A DNA stretch of 64,000 nt from an uncultured Dehalococcoidia bacterium (GTDB lineage Bacteria > Chloroflexota > Dehalococcoidia > Lucifugimonadales > UBA3495). Of the stretch, positions 43,739-51,131 are shown piece after piece. The first letter of the stretch is position 1; each line of letters opens with the position of its first letter. A program made the translations under genes and the position numbers. The notes under the pieces were generated by a model that saw only the letters and a list, made by a program, of their open reading frames with translations, made no database searches and was not told the DNA's origin. Where the stretch lies: assembly GCA_958296385.1 (NCBI GenBank), contig OY282494.1:2331537-2395536 (forward strand), given 5' to 3'.

Positions 43739-43933
43739 CTAACGCCGCCGGCGCGAGTGAATGACCAGCGCGAACAGAAGCCCCGTTGCGCTTATCAGGA
43801 TACCGACGACAGTGAGGATACGGTCAACGTTGAAATTAGCGATTAGCCATATTGTGGCCAGTACAATCAGCGTGGTGCACAGAGCGGCAAAGACGACGAG
43901 CAGGGTCGTCACTATCGCTCTAAGCCCGTGCAT
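43739..43933 (-). CDS. Small two-helix membrane protein between McrB and McrC (second)
   Basis: 64 residues: MHGLRAIVTTLLVVFAALCT leads into a first helix, then a short FNVDR turn, a second helix (ILTVVGILISATGLLFALVI) and a basic end HSRRRR that would remain in the cytoplasm. The start codon lies inside the preceding small gene (14-base overlap), which implies coupled translation, and mcrC follows 13 bases later. No family is recognised. The position makes it a candidate component of this McrBC system. Confidence 0.65.
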   Translation of the reverse strand: MHGLRAIVTTLLVVFAALCTTLIVLATIWLIANFNVDRILTVVGILISATGLLFALVIHSRRRR

Positions 43934-44114
43934 CGGGAGACCAAATCATCACTCCTCCCGACACTGCCATTACGATGCCGGAAACACCGGCTACAAATGC
44001 GCCGGCCGGCAAGGCAAAAGGCGCCAAACCCGGCAGCAGGAAGTCTCCCGTAAAGAACACGAAAATGCCGAGAAAAAAGGCTATGTTGGATGCGATGAAT
44101 ACCCGATACCACAT
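43920..44114 (-). CDS. Small two-helix membrane protein between McrB and McrC (first)
   Basis: 64 residues: MWYRVFIASNIAFFLGIFVF starts a first helix; ALPAGAFVAGVSGIVMAVSG forms a second; the protein ends WSPDARA. It lies 88 bases after mcrB and overlaps the second small gene by 14 bases. A purine-rich GGAGAGGG precedes the ATG by about eight bases. No homologue is recognised; holin-like or pore-forming activity is only a guess from size and topology. Confidence 0.65.
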   Translation of the reverse strand: MWYRVFIASNIAFFLGIFVFFTGDFLLPGLAPFALPAGAFVAGVSGIVMAVSGGVMIWSPDARA

Positions 44115-44202
44115 AACATTAGCCCTCTCCGTTGTTTTAAAACGTTAACCCGTCGGGTTGCCGATGTCAACGATCGGAGGCTGGCAACAGCCCTCCCCAT
44201 CA

Positions 44203-45615
44203 CTACACCCCGTTTAACAGTTCCAACTTGGCGTCGTCAGCTGCCTTTGGGTTGTCAAACCAGTATTCGGCCAGCAGGGGGACAATCTCGGTTTCGACAA
44301 CCTGCTTGAACCACTCGGCCGGGGCGTCAATCGTCGTGCCGGGCGGTGGGGTTACTACGCTGTGGCCGATGCGGAACTGCGGGCCCAGGCTGCGGTCATC
44401 GGCGATTTGTTCGTTGAGCGCCGCCAGACGCCGTTCAATGTTGGACAGAAAGCCGCCGTCAATCCCGCATTGTGCGCTGACCCAATTGCGCCAGACGCTG
44501 CCGAAGGTGGGTTCCAGGTCAAAGAAAGCGAACCGCCGGCGCAGGGCCAGGTCAACCAGCGCGATGGAACGGTCGGCAACGTTCATCGTGCCGATGACGT
44601 ACACGTTGGGCGGGATGTGGAACCGCTCAGCGTCGGCGCGGGGGTAGGCCAGCGCCAGCGCCTCATCCGGATTGCGCTTGTCGGATTCCAGCAGGGTAAG
44701 CATCTCGCCAAAAATCTGCGCCGGGTTGCCCCGGTTGATTTCCTCGATGACCATAACGTAGCTGCTGTCCGGGTCTTGCCGGGCATCCTGGGCCAGCCGC
44801 AGAAACGGGCCGTCAACGAGAGACAGACGACCGGCGCCGTCCGCACCGCTCTGCGGCCGCCAGCCCCGCACAAAATCCTCGTAAGACAAGTTAGGGTGAA
44901 ACTGAAACGGCCTTACCAAGTCGTCGTCCCTGCTGCCCACCAGCGCATACGCCAGCCGCTTGGCCAGCCAAGTCTTGCCCGTGCCAGGCGGGCCTTGCAG
45001 GATGATGTTTTGCTTGGCCTCCAACCGCTCCAACATAATCTCAAGTTTGGCCGGTTCCAGAAAGCAGCCATCCTCTAGGATGTCATCGAGCGTATAGGGT
45101 TGCTCAGTATGTTCCGCATCAAGTTCGGATGGGTCGCCAAAACGCTCCCGCCAATATGGGTCATTTCGGAATCTGTTGATAGGCTGGGGCTGATTATCGA
45201 AAGCAAAACTGATTAGCTGGTTCTTGGCCCAAGTGCCGGGCTCCACTTTCCAGATGGTTCCCCGGTAGGTATAGAAATACCATTCCCGTGGCGGCTTCAC
45301 GGGTGTCCAGTCAACCCGCAAGTGACGACCGTTACCCATATTTTCCTTGACGATGCCAGTAGCCGTAATGACCATCACCGATACGAAATGCCCGCGACTG
45401 TTAAAGGGGAACGTACCGTTCTTGCGGGGGTAGGATTTCTTGATGGCGATGCGGTCACCCGGCAAGATAGAATTGACGAGGTCCAAATGGCGGTCTTCCC
45501 AACCGTTCTCCCAAATGCCTTCGGCCAGAAAGCGCTCGCTTTGATCGCCCTCGTCCTGATAAAAAGCGCCGACGAACCAAACCGGGCGTTCGCTGTTGTT
45601 CGCTATCGAAACCAT
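44203..45615 (-). CDS. mcrB: McrB-type AAA+ GTPase
   Basis: The motor subunit of a type IV restriction system. Residues 1-130 are a substrate-recognition domain (VWFVGAFYQDEGDQSERFL, then REWYFYTYRGTIWKV), similar to the N-terminal reader in some McrB homologues and different from the E. coli DUF3578 domain. Then come Walker A GPPGTGKT (208-215), Walker B VMVIEEINRGN (about 288-297) and the McrB signature MNVADRSIALVDLALRRRF. ATG 45615 follows GAGG; the GTG at 45618 is an alternative. It lies 34 bases after vapC. Confidence 0.93.
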   Translation of the reverse strand: MVSIANNSERPVWFVGAFYQDEGDQSERFLAEGIWENGWEDRHLDLVNSILPGDRIAIKKSYPRKNGTFPFNSRGHFVSVMVITATGIVKENMGNGRHLRVDWTPVKPPREWYFYTYRGTIWKVEPGTWAKNQLISFAFDNQPQPINRFRNDPYWRERFGDPSELDAEHTEQPYTLDDILEDGCFLEPAKLEIMLERLEAKQNIILQGPPGTGKTWLAKRLAYALVGSRDDDLVRPFQFHPNLSYEDFVRGWRPQSGADGAGRLSLVDGPFLRLAQDARQDPDSSYVMVIEEINRGNPAQIFGEMLTLLESDKRNPDEALALAYPRADAERFHIPPNVYVIGTMNVADRSIALVDLALRRRFAFFDLEPTFGSVWRNWVSAQCGIDGGFLSNIERRLAALNEQIADDRSLGPQFRIGHSVVTPPPGTTIDAPAEWFKQVVETEIVPLLAEYWFDNPKAADDAKLELLNGV

Positions 45616-45649
45616 CACTCGACCTCACTCGTAAAAGCATCCGCCACGT

Positions 45650-46057
45650 TCAGGGGGTTGCGAATGGATTTGCCAATTCTACACCGAATTGTTGGAAGTC
45701 GCGCACGTTTCTAGTGACAACCACCAGTCCGCTAACGATGGCAGTAGCGGCAATCATCGCATCATTAGTCAGCGTATCCGACTGGCGGTGCATGAGCCGT
45801 GCCCATTCGCGAAAGATGGGGGCGTCCATAGGCAGCACGGTGAAAGTTGCCAGCACTGCGTCAAGCCACGTTTCCAGCTCCGCAGCTCTGGCCGCGTTCT
45901 GCTCGCGGGTAATCTCAATGCCGGCCTGAATTTCCCCGATGGTTACGGCGGATACAAAAAGCCGGTGCGCGGGGATGCTGGCAATCCATTCCGAAACCAG
46001 CGGATGGGGACGGGGGCGGCGCAGTTCAGAGACGACGTTGGTATCAAGGAGATACAC
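45650..46057 (-). CDS. vapC: VapC-type PIN domain toxin
   Basis: A probable RNase toxin of 135 residues. The PIN acidic residues are D5 (YLLDTNVVSE), the glutamate of TIGEIQAGIE, the aspartate in TNDAMIAATA and the late one in TRNVRDF. It resembles the FitB branch. GTG 46057 lies four bases after the antitoxin stop, so translation is coupled. Directly downstream on the same strand is mcrB. Confidence 0.92.
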   Translation of the reverse strand: MYLLDTNVVSELRRPRPHPLVSEWIASIPAHRLFVSAVTIGEIQAGIEITREQNAARAAELETWLDAVLATFTVLPMDAPIFREWARLMHRQSDTLTNDAMIAATAIVSGLVVVTRNVRDFQQFGVELANPFATP

Positions 46058-46061
46058 GGCG

Positions 46062-46322
46062 CTAGTCCAAGACCGGCGGTTCACGGCGCCGGCGTGTGGC
46101 ACTCGGTGGGGTTAGTTGCTCAACGCGGGGTTCCGGGGCGAGCAGCAGTTCTTTGAGGTTGCGTTGGGGTGTTTGTTCCCGCTGCTGCCACTGGTCAATG
46201 GGTACGAGCACGGCGGCGGGTATGCCGTTCCGGGTGACGATTTGCGGGCCGTCAACCAGGGCTGCCTCCAGAAATTCGTTGAACCCATCTTTGGCATCTT
46301 GAACCGACCATACTTCGTTCAT
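46062..46322 (-). CDS. Phd/YefM-type antitoxin
   Basis: An 86-residue antitoxin: MNEVWSVQDAKDGFNEFLEA followed by GPQIVTRNGIPAAVLVPIDQW is the Phd/YefM DNA-binding fold; the rest of the protein would wrap around the toxin. ATG 46322 follows GGAGG; the longer in-frame reading is unlikely. These proteins repress their own promoter, and the TATAAT at 46380-46385 is 58 bases upstream. Confidence 0.92.
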   Translation of the reverse strand: MNEVWSVQDAKDGFNEFLEAALVDGPQIVTRNGIPAAVLVPIDQWQQREQTPQRNLKELLLAPEPRVEQLTPPSATRRRREPPVLD

Positions 46323-46379
46323 ATTGCCTCCGGGTTTGCCCGTTAGGGTTAGTTGCCGGACAGCACGCCGGTATCCGGC

Positions 46380-46385
46380 ATTATA
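46380..46385 (-). promoter_or_regulatory. -10 element of the toxin-McrBC island
   Basis: A perfect TATAAT on the minus strand lies 58 bases upstream of the antitoxin gene, within the short gap after the queA stop. The -35 (TAATCA at 46408-46403, 17 bases away) is poor, consistent with a repressor-controlled promoter. Confidence 0.6.
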
Positions 46386-46397
46386 CACTGCGCCCGG

Positions 46398-47525
46398 TTA
46401 GATGATTAGCATGGCGTCGCCGAATGAGTAGAAGCGGTATTCCTTTGCTATGGCCTCTTGGTAGGCGGCCAGTATGCGTGCGCGGCCGGCGAAGGCGGAT
46501 ACCAGCATCAGGAGGGTGGAGCGGGGGAGGTGGAAGTTGGTTAGCATGGCGTCCACCAGGCGGAATTGGTGGCCGGGGAGGATGAACAGGTCGGCATCGC
46601 CGGCGGTGGGCTGGATGTTGGTTGTGCTGTTGCGGTGGGCGTTTTGGGCGGCCTGTTCCAGCGTGCGCACGGTGGTGGTGCCGACGGCGATGATGCGGCG
46701 GTTTTCCCGGCGCGCCCGGTTGATGGCGGCGGCGGTGTCGTCGGGCAGTTCGTACCATTCGGTGTGGATTTTGTGTCCGGCAATGTCCTCGCCGTGGACG
46801 GGGCGGAACGTGTCCAGGCCCACGTGCAGCGTTACTGATGCCGTGTCAACGCCCATTTTGCGGATGGATTCCAGCATCTCATCGGTAAAGTGCAGCCCCG
46901 CCGTCGGCGCCGCCACGCTGCCGGGGGCGTCGGCGTACACCGTCTGGTAACGCTCCGGGTCGGCGGGCGTTTCCCTGATGTAGGGCGGCAGGGGCAGCTC
47001 GCCAATCTCGCCCAAAGCGGCCTCGTCCGAAATCCGCACCACCCGCAGGCCGTTCTCGCCGGCGCCGATTATGCTGACGTGAACGGCATCCGGATGCACC
47101 AAAATCATCCCGCCGGTTGCAGCGGCCGGATTGACGACGGGGTTGACGGCGGCCGGATTGACGATTACCTGGGTGTCCACGCGCAGGCGGCGGCCGGGGC
47201 GGCCCAGGGCTTGCCAGATGCCCGGTTCTTTGCGGCGCACCAGCAGAATCTCCACCGCTGCGCCGGTGCGGGTTTCTACGCCGTGCAGCCGCGCCGGTAT
47301 CACGCGACTGCGGTTGAAAACCATCAAGTCGCCGGGTTGCAGATAATCCGGCAGATTCCGAAAGTGCCGATGCTCAATGTCTCCGGGGGCCAAGCCATCG
47401 CCAGCGCCGGCGTCAGCGCCGGGGCTGCGGCGCAGGGCCAGCATCCGGGAGGCGTCCCTGGGCTCCGCCGGGGTTTGGGCGATGCGCTCCGGCGGCAGGT
47501 GGTAGTCGAAATCGCTGGTACGCAT
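46398..47525 (-). CDS. queA: tRNA preQ1(34) S-adenosylmethionine ribosyltransferase-isomerase
   Basis: Makes epoxyqueuosine in tRNA wobble positions. It begins MRTSDFDYHLPPERIAQTPA, then DLMVFNRSRVIPARLHG, VAAPTAGLHFTDEML, VTLHVGLDTFRPV and TNFHLPRSTLLMLVSAFAGR, all QueA blocks. 375 residues, with an internal Ala/Asn repeat (NPAAVNPVVNPAAATGG) inserted in the barrel region. It follows folD after 54 bases on the same strand. Confidence 0.95.
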   Translation of the reverse strand: MRTSDFDYHLPPERIAQTPAEPRDASRMLALRRSPGADAGAGDGLAPGDIEHRHFRNLPDYLQPGDLMVFNRSRVIPARLHGVETRTGAAVEILLVRRKEPGIWQALGRPGRRLRVDTQVIVNPAAVNPVVNPAAATGGMILVHPDAVHVSIIGAGENGLRVVRISDEAALGEIGELPLPPYIRETPADPERYQTVYADAPGSVAAPTAGLHFTDEMLESIRKMGVDTASVTLHVGLDTFRPVHGEDIAGHKIHTEWYELPDDTAAAINRARRENRRIIAVGTTTVRTLEQAAQNAHRNSTTNIQPTAGDADLFILPGHQFRLVDAMLTNFHLPRSTLLMLVSAFAGRARILAAYQEAIAKEYRFYSFGDAMLII

Positions 47526-47579
47526 CGGATCTGGCGGTGTGGCGCAAGCCAGCGCCGGGCGTGCGGGCCGGTGGGCTAA

Positions 47580-48473
47580 TCAGGCGGCGACGGCGGCGGA
47601 GCGGCGGGCGGCGTCCAGGGTGTTGCTCAGCAGCATGGCGATGGTCATGGGGCCGATGCCGCCGGGGACGGGGGTAATCGCGGCGGCTTTGGCGGCTACT
47701 GCGTCAAAATCTACGTCGCCCACCAGCCGGTAGCCGCGCCGTCGGGCAGCGTCGTCAACCCGGTTGATGCCCACGTCAATGACGACGGCGCCGTCGCGCA
47801 CCATGTCGGCGGTGATGGCGCCCGGCACGCCCATTGCGGCCACGAGAATATCGGCCTGGCGGGTGATGGCGGGCAGGTTGCGCGTGCGGGTGTGGCACAC
47901 GGTTACGGTGGCGTTGCCGCCGGGCGCGCGCTGCATCAGCAGGGCCGACAGCGGCTTGCCGACGATGTTGCTGCGCCCGACGATGACCACGTGCTGCCCG
48001 CCGGGGTCGTAGCCGGAGCGCAGCAAAACCTGCTGGACGCCGGCCGGGGTGCAGGGCAGATAGGCGGGCTGCCCCTGCAACATCCGCCCCTGGCTGATGG
48101 GGTGCAGGCCGTCCACGTCCTTTGACGGGGCGATGCGCTCGATGGCGGCGGATTCGCTGATGCCGTCGGGCAGGGGCAGCTGCACCAGGATGCCGTGAAA
48201 GCGGGCATCGTCGTTCAGACGGTCAATCAGCGCCAGCAAGTCGGATTGAGCGGTAGCGCCGTCCCGCTGGAACGTTTCGGAGAACATACCGGCCTCAGCG
48301 CAGGCCCGCCCCTTGTTGCGGACGTACACCGCCGAGGCCGGGTCATCGCCCACCAGCACCGCCGCCAGGCCGGGCGCCGGGCCGCCGGACGCAGCCAAAT
48401 CGGCCACCCCCTGCGCCACCTCAGCCCGCAGCGCGGCGGCGATGTCGTTGCCGTTGAGAATCCGTGCCGTCAT
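47580..48473 (-). CDS. folD: Bifunctional methylene-THF dehydrogenase/cyclohydrolase
   Basis: Interconverts one-carbon folates. The catalytic YVRNKGRACAEAG (with Tyr and Lys), LVQLPLPDGI, KDVDGLHPISQGRM, CTPAGVQQVL and the NADP-binding VGRSNIVGKPLSALL and VIDVGINRVDD are all present. The 297 residues are the standard length. It follows the Uma2 gene by 26 bases. Confidence 0.96.
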   Translation of the reverse strand: MTARILNGNDIAAALRAEVAQGVADLAASGGPAPGLAAVLVGDDPASAVYVRNKGRACAEAGMFSETFQRDGATAQSDLLALIDRLNDDARFHGILVQLPLPDGISESAAIERIAPSKDVDGLHPISQGRMLQGQPAYLPCTPAGVQQVLLRSGYDPGGQHVVIVGRSNIVGKPLSALLMQRAPGGNATVTVCHTRTRNLPAITRQADILVAAMGVPGAITADMVRDGAVVIDVGINRVDDAARRRGYRLVGDVDFDAVAAKAAAITPVPGGIGPMTIAMLLSNTLDAARRSAAVAA

Positions 48474-48499
48474 ATATCTAGCGCCGTCTATCGGACTGC

Positions 48500-49177
48500 T
48501 TACTGCAAGTCAAAAACGTACTGCCGCACCGGGAACACAAACCCCGGCAGCACGTCCGCGCCGTCCAGCGTCTCCGGGTCATCGAGAACGGCCGGCTCAG
48601 ATTGGCCGGTGCGGTAGATGTGCGCCTGCCGGTTGGCCGCGTCAATCAGCCAGCCCAATCGGGCGCCGGCGGCCATCCACAAGGCCATCTTGTCCTGCAA
48701 CGGACGCAGGCGGTCGGTGCGCGAACGGATTTCCACCACAAAATCAGGCGCGCCCTCAATCACCGTTTCCCGCTGCTGCGGCGTCTGCGCGTCGTAGCGT
48801 TCCCGCGTCAGCCAAGCCGCATCGGGGCCTCTTATCTCTCCCGACGGCAGGCGAAAGCGGCTGGTTTGCGATGCTCCTACGCCCCCGTTGTTCAGCTCCC
48901 ACTCGGTGAGGAAATAGGCCAGGTACATCTCTCGTCGGTTGCCGCGAAATCCGGTCATAGGCAGTATTATCAAATCCCCGTCGGCGTTCATTTCCATCTC
49001 ATAGTCGTCGTTCTGTTCGCAGAACGCGATGAACCGGGCCGGAAAGTCCGGGGCGAGATGGTCAATTCCTAATGCAGACAGCTTGAGTTGCCAGGCGCCG
49101 GTGCGCTCGGAGTAAGCGGCGCCGGAGTCCAAAACGTCGGGTACAGGTTTGGGCTTGGTAGTCATATTGGTAGTCAT
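48500..49177 (-). CDS. Uma2 family endonuclease
   Basis: A 225-residue PD-(D/E)xK-like protein of the Uma2 (DUF820) family: LIILPMTGFRGNRREMYLAY, SRFRLPSGEIRGPDAAWLT, and the conserved APDFVVEIRSRTDRL followed by a MALWMAAGARLGWLIDAAN block. Members are abundant in cyanobacteria and Chloroflexi; few have been studied. The active Asp in GPDAAW, the Glu-x-Arg in VEIRS (where Lys is common) and the Lys in QDKM can be seen. It is first in a three-gene run with folD and queA. Confidence 0.88.
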   Translation of the reverse strand: MTTNMTTKPKPVPDVLDSGAAYSERTGAWQLKLSALGIDHLAPDFPARFIAFCEQNDDYEMEMNADGDLIILPMTGFRGNRREMYLAYFLTEWELNNGGVGASQTSRFRLPSGEIRGPDAAWLTRERYDAQTPQQRETVIEGAPDFVVEIRSRTDRLRPLQDKMALWMAAGARLGWLIDAANRQAHIYRTGQSEPAVLDDPETLDGADVLPGFVFPVRQYVFDLQ

Positions 49178-49223
49178 AGCAGTAATGATACCACTTGCGC
49201 GCGGTGTGGTGACGCCGCCCCGT

Positions 49224-49252
49224 TTGCCAAGCGGCGGTGTTGGGCCTACAAT
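49224..49252 (+). promoter_or_regulatory. Promoter for a leaderless btuF-like message
   Basis: TTGCCA (49224-49229), 17-base spacer and TACAAT (49247-49252) end only six bases before ATG 49259. Transcription would begin at or next to the start codon, with no ribosome binding site, so the message is likely leaderless. Confidence 0.7.
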
Positions 49253-49258
49253 GCCGCT

Positions 49259-50197
49259 ATGCGCATCGTTTCCTTACTGCCCAGCGCCACCGAAACCGTC
49301 TTTGCCCTGGGGCTGGGCGGTTCGCTGGTGGGCGTGTCGCATATGTGCGACTACCCCGCCGCCGCCCGCAGTCTGCCCGTCGTCAGCCGCAGCATCCGCA
49401 GCAAGTCGCACCTTTCCAGCCTGGAAATTGACGCCATCATCCAGCAGGCCCGGGCCAGCGGCAACCCGCTGTACATTATTGACGGCGATTTGCTGCGCCG
49501 GTTGCAGCCCGACCTGATTTTGACGCAGGAACTTTGCGACGTGTGCGCGGTGGGCGCCGGTTCGGTGTTCGAAACCGCCGCCCGGTCGCTGGATTACACG
49601 CCCGATATATTGAGCATCCGCCCGGCCGGTCTGGATGACATCTTTGACAACATCCGCCGCATCGGAGAGGCCGCCGGCGTACCGCAAAACGCCGCCGTCT
49701 TGCTGGATAATCTCCGCAGCCGCGCCGGTTACGTGGCGGCCCGTACCGACGACGGCCAGCGGCCCCGGGTGTTCTGCATCGACTGGCTGGAACCGCTGCG
49801 CAACACCGGGCAATGGACGCCGGAGCTGGTGGAGCTGGCCGGCGGCGCCGAGGGGCTGGCCGAGAAATGGGGCAAGTCGCGGGAGGTGGCCTGGGCTGAG
49901 GTGCTGGAATATCAGCCCGACTACGTGATGGTGATGCCCTGCGCGTTCAACATGGAACGCACCATCACCGAGGCGGCGCAGCTGGCGGCGCAACCGGAGT
50001 GGCGCGGCCTGCCCGCAGTGCAGCGCGGCCAGGTGTACCTGTTCGACGGGCAAATACCCAGCCGCCACGGCCCCCGCGTCATCGACGTGCTGGAAGGACT
50101 GGCCGAGGCAATGCGCCCCGAACGGTTCTCCGGACTGGCCGGGCCGGGCATCTTTCAGCCGGCCGGGGTCGGAATCCGGGCCGGGTCAACAGACTAG
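49259..50197 (+). CDS. BtuF-like cobalamin/metal-chelate-binding protein without signal peptide
   Basis: A 312-residue periplasmic-binding fold of the BtuF/FhuD (Peripla_BP_2) type: MRIVSLLPSATETVFALGLG, VSHMCDYPAAARSLPVVS, LILTQELCDVCAV. It lacks a signal peptide or lipobox, as in the cytoplasmic 'cobalamin-binding protein' subgroup that occurs without BtuCD. The ATG at 49259 is set by the promoter just upstream. The role (sensor, chaperone or unorthodox transport protein) is unknown. The next genes are a small hypothetical and a Rieske protein. Confidence 0.85.
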   Translation: MRIVSLLPSATETVFALGLGGSLVGVSHMCDYPAAARSLPVVSRSIRSKSHLSSLEIDAIIQQARASGNPLYIIDGDLLRRLQPDLILTQELCDVCAVGAGSVFETAARSLDYTPDILSIRPAGLDDIFDNIRRIGEAAGVPQNAAVLLDNLRSRAGYVAARTDDGQRPRVFCIDWLEPLRNTGQWTPELVELAGGAEGLAEKWGKSREVAWAEVLEYQPDYVMVMPCAFNMERTITEAAQLAAQPEWRGLPAVQRGQVYLFDGQIPSRHGPRVIDVLEGLAEAMRPERFSGLAGPGIFQPAGVGIRAGSTD

Positions 50198-50216
50198 ACG
50201 GACGGAGGACGCGGCG

Positions 50217-50522
50217 ATGGGCCTGTACATGGTGTCGTTGGAACACGCTCCGGAGCGCTGCCCCGGCGTGGACTTGGGAGTGCGCGACCGGGTGTTGCGG
50301 ATGTCGGCGGAGCTGACCGAAACGCTGGCCACGCGGGGCTGCGAGTATCGCGGCGGCTGGGTCGGCAAGTCGTCCCATCAAACCTGGCTGATACTGGAGG
50401 GCCCGGACGCCCACGCCGTGGATGATGCCGTCATTGATATGGGGCTGGCCACCTGGAATCGCACGGCAATTTACCCCATCATCACAATGGAAACCGCCTT
50501 TGGCGGCCTGCCCACCGACTGA
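50217..50522 (+). CDS. Hypothetical protein of 101 residues
   Basis: A soluble, probably ferredoxin-like protein: MGLYMVSLEHAPERCPGVDL, then RGCEYRGGWVGKSSHQTWLI and a conserved-looking LEGPDAHAVDDAV. It starts 19 bases after the BtuF-like gene and ends 27 bases before the Rieske gene, so the three probably form an operon. GGAGG lies seven bases upstream of the start. I do not recognise the family; a DUF3303-like monooxygenase fold is conceivable. Confidence 0.7.
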   Translation: MGLYMVSLEHAPERCPGVDLGVRDRVLRMSAELTETLATRGCEYRGGWVGKSSHQTWLILEGPDAHAVDDAVIDMGLATWNRTAIYPIITMETAFGGLPTD

Positions 50523-50549
50523 ATCCGGGAACTAGACAGGAGACGCGCG

Positions 50550-50984
50550 ATGAGCCAGGATATTTACCATCCCCGCCGGCGAGCGGTAATCGATCCGGCC
50601 GGCACCGCCCGGGACAAGTACGCGCCCGCCCGCTCGGTTGACCTGGGCGCAGTGGGCGACTTTCCCACCCTGCCGGCGCGGGTGCGGCTGGACAACGGCG
50701 AGGAGCACTGGCTGGCCAAAGACCGGGACGGGCAGTTCCGCCTGCTGTCAATGATCTGTCCCCACGCTTTCGGGCGGGTGGTGAAATGGGACAAGAGCTT
50801 CCTCTGTCCGGACCACGGCTGGCGGTTTGAGGAAAGCCAGGGCATCTGCGTCAACGGCCCCCGCGCGCAGCTGTTCTACCACAAAGTAGCCGTAACTAAC
50901 GGCCGCCTGGTAGCCCACATCGCCGCCGACGCCGACAACAACATAACCCACGCGCCGCCGCCGGAGTGGGCCATACCCAAGTAA
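50550..50984 (+). CDS. Rieske [2Fe-2S] domain protein
   Basis: A 144-residue protein with the Rieske ligands in ICPHAFGRVVKWDKSFLCPDHGW: CxH and CxxH separated by 15 residues. This is shorter than in bc1 Rieske proteins and lacks the structural disulfide cysteines, so it resembles soluble dioxygenase-type ferredoxins. It has no membrane anchor. It follows the hypothetical gene by 27 bases. It could supply electrons to an oxygenase encoded elsewhere. Confidence 0.88.
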   Translation: MSQDIYHPRRRAVIDPAGTARDKYAPARSVDLGAVGDFPTLPARVRLDNGEEHWLAKDRDGQFRLLSMICPHAFGRVVKWDKSFLCPDHGWRFEESQGICVNGPRAQLFYHKVAVTNGRLVAHIAADADNNITHAPPPEWAIPK

Positions 50985-51000
50985 CCGGCGCGCCAAGTGT

Positions 51001-51029
51001 TCCGCAGCGCAGGCTTTTTGTTGTACAAT
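51001..51029 (+). promoter_or_regulatory. Candidate promoter of moeB-cysM
   Basis: TACAAT at 51024-51029 is a good -10. The expected -35 (TCCGCA at 51001-51006) is weak. It lies about 100 bases before moeB, in a gap otherwise without features. Confidence 0.45.
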
Positions 51030-51131
51030 CATACGGTCAACCCGCCGCACTGCTGAATATCCGGCGGTGGTTGGTTGGCCGGCATACCGGCCGTCGGGAA
51101 TATCGCTTTATCGCATCGGGAGGCATCCGCA

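Noticed and set aside
49185-49190. TATCAT as a certain promoter for the Uma2 gene
   Set aside because: No acceptable -35 lies at the right distance, so it is mentioned only alongside the BtuF promoter.
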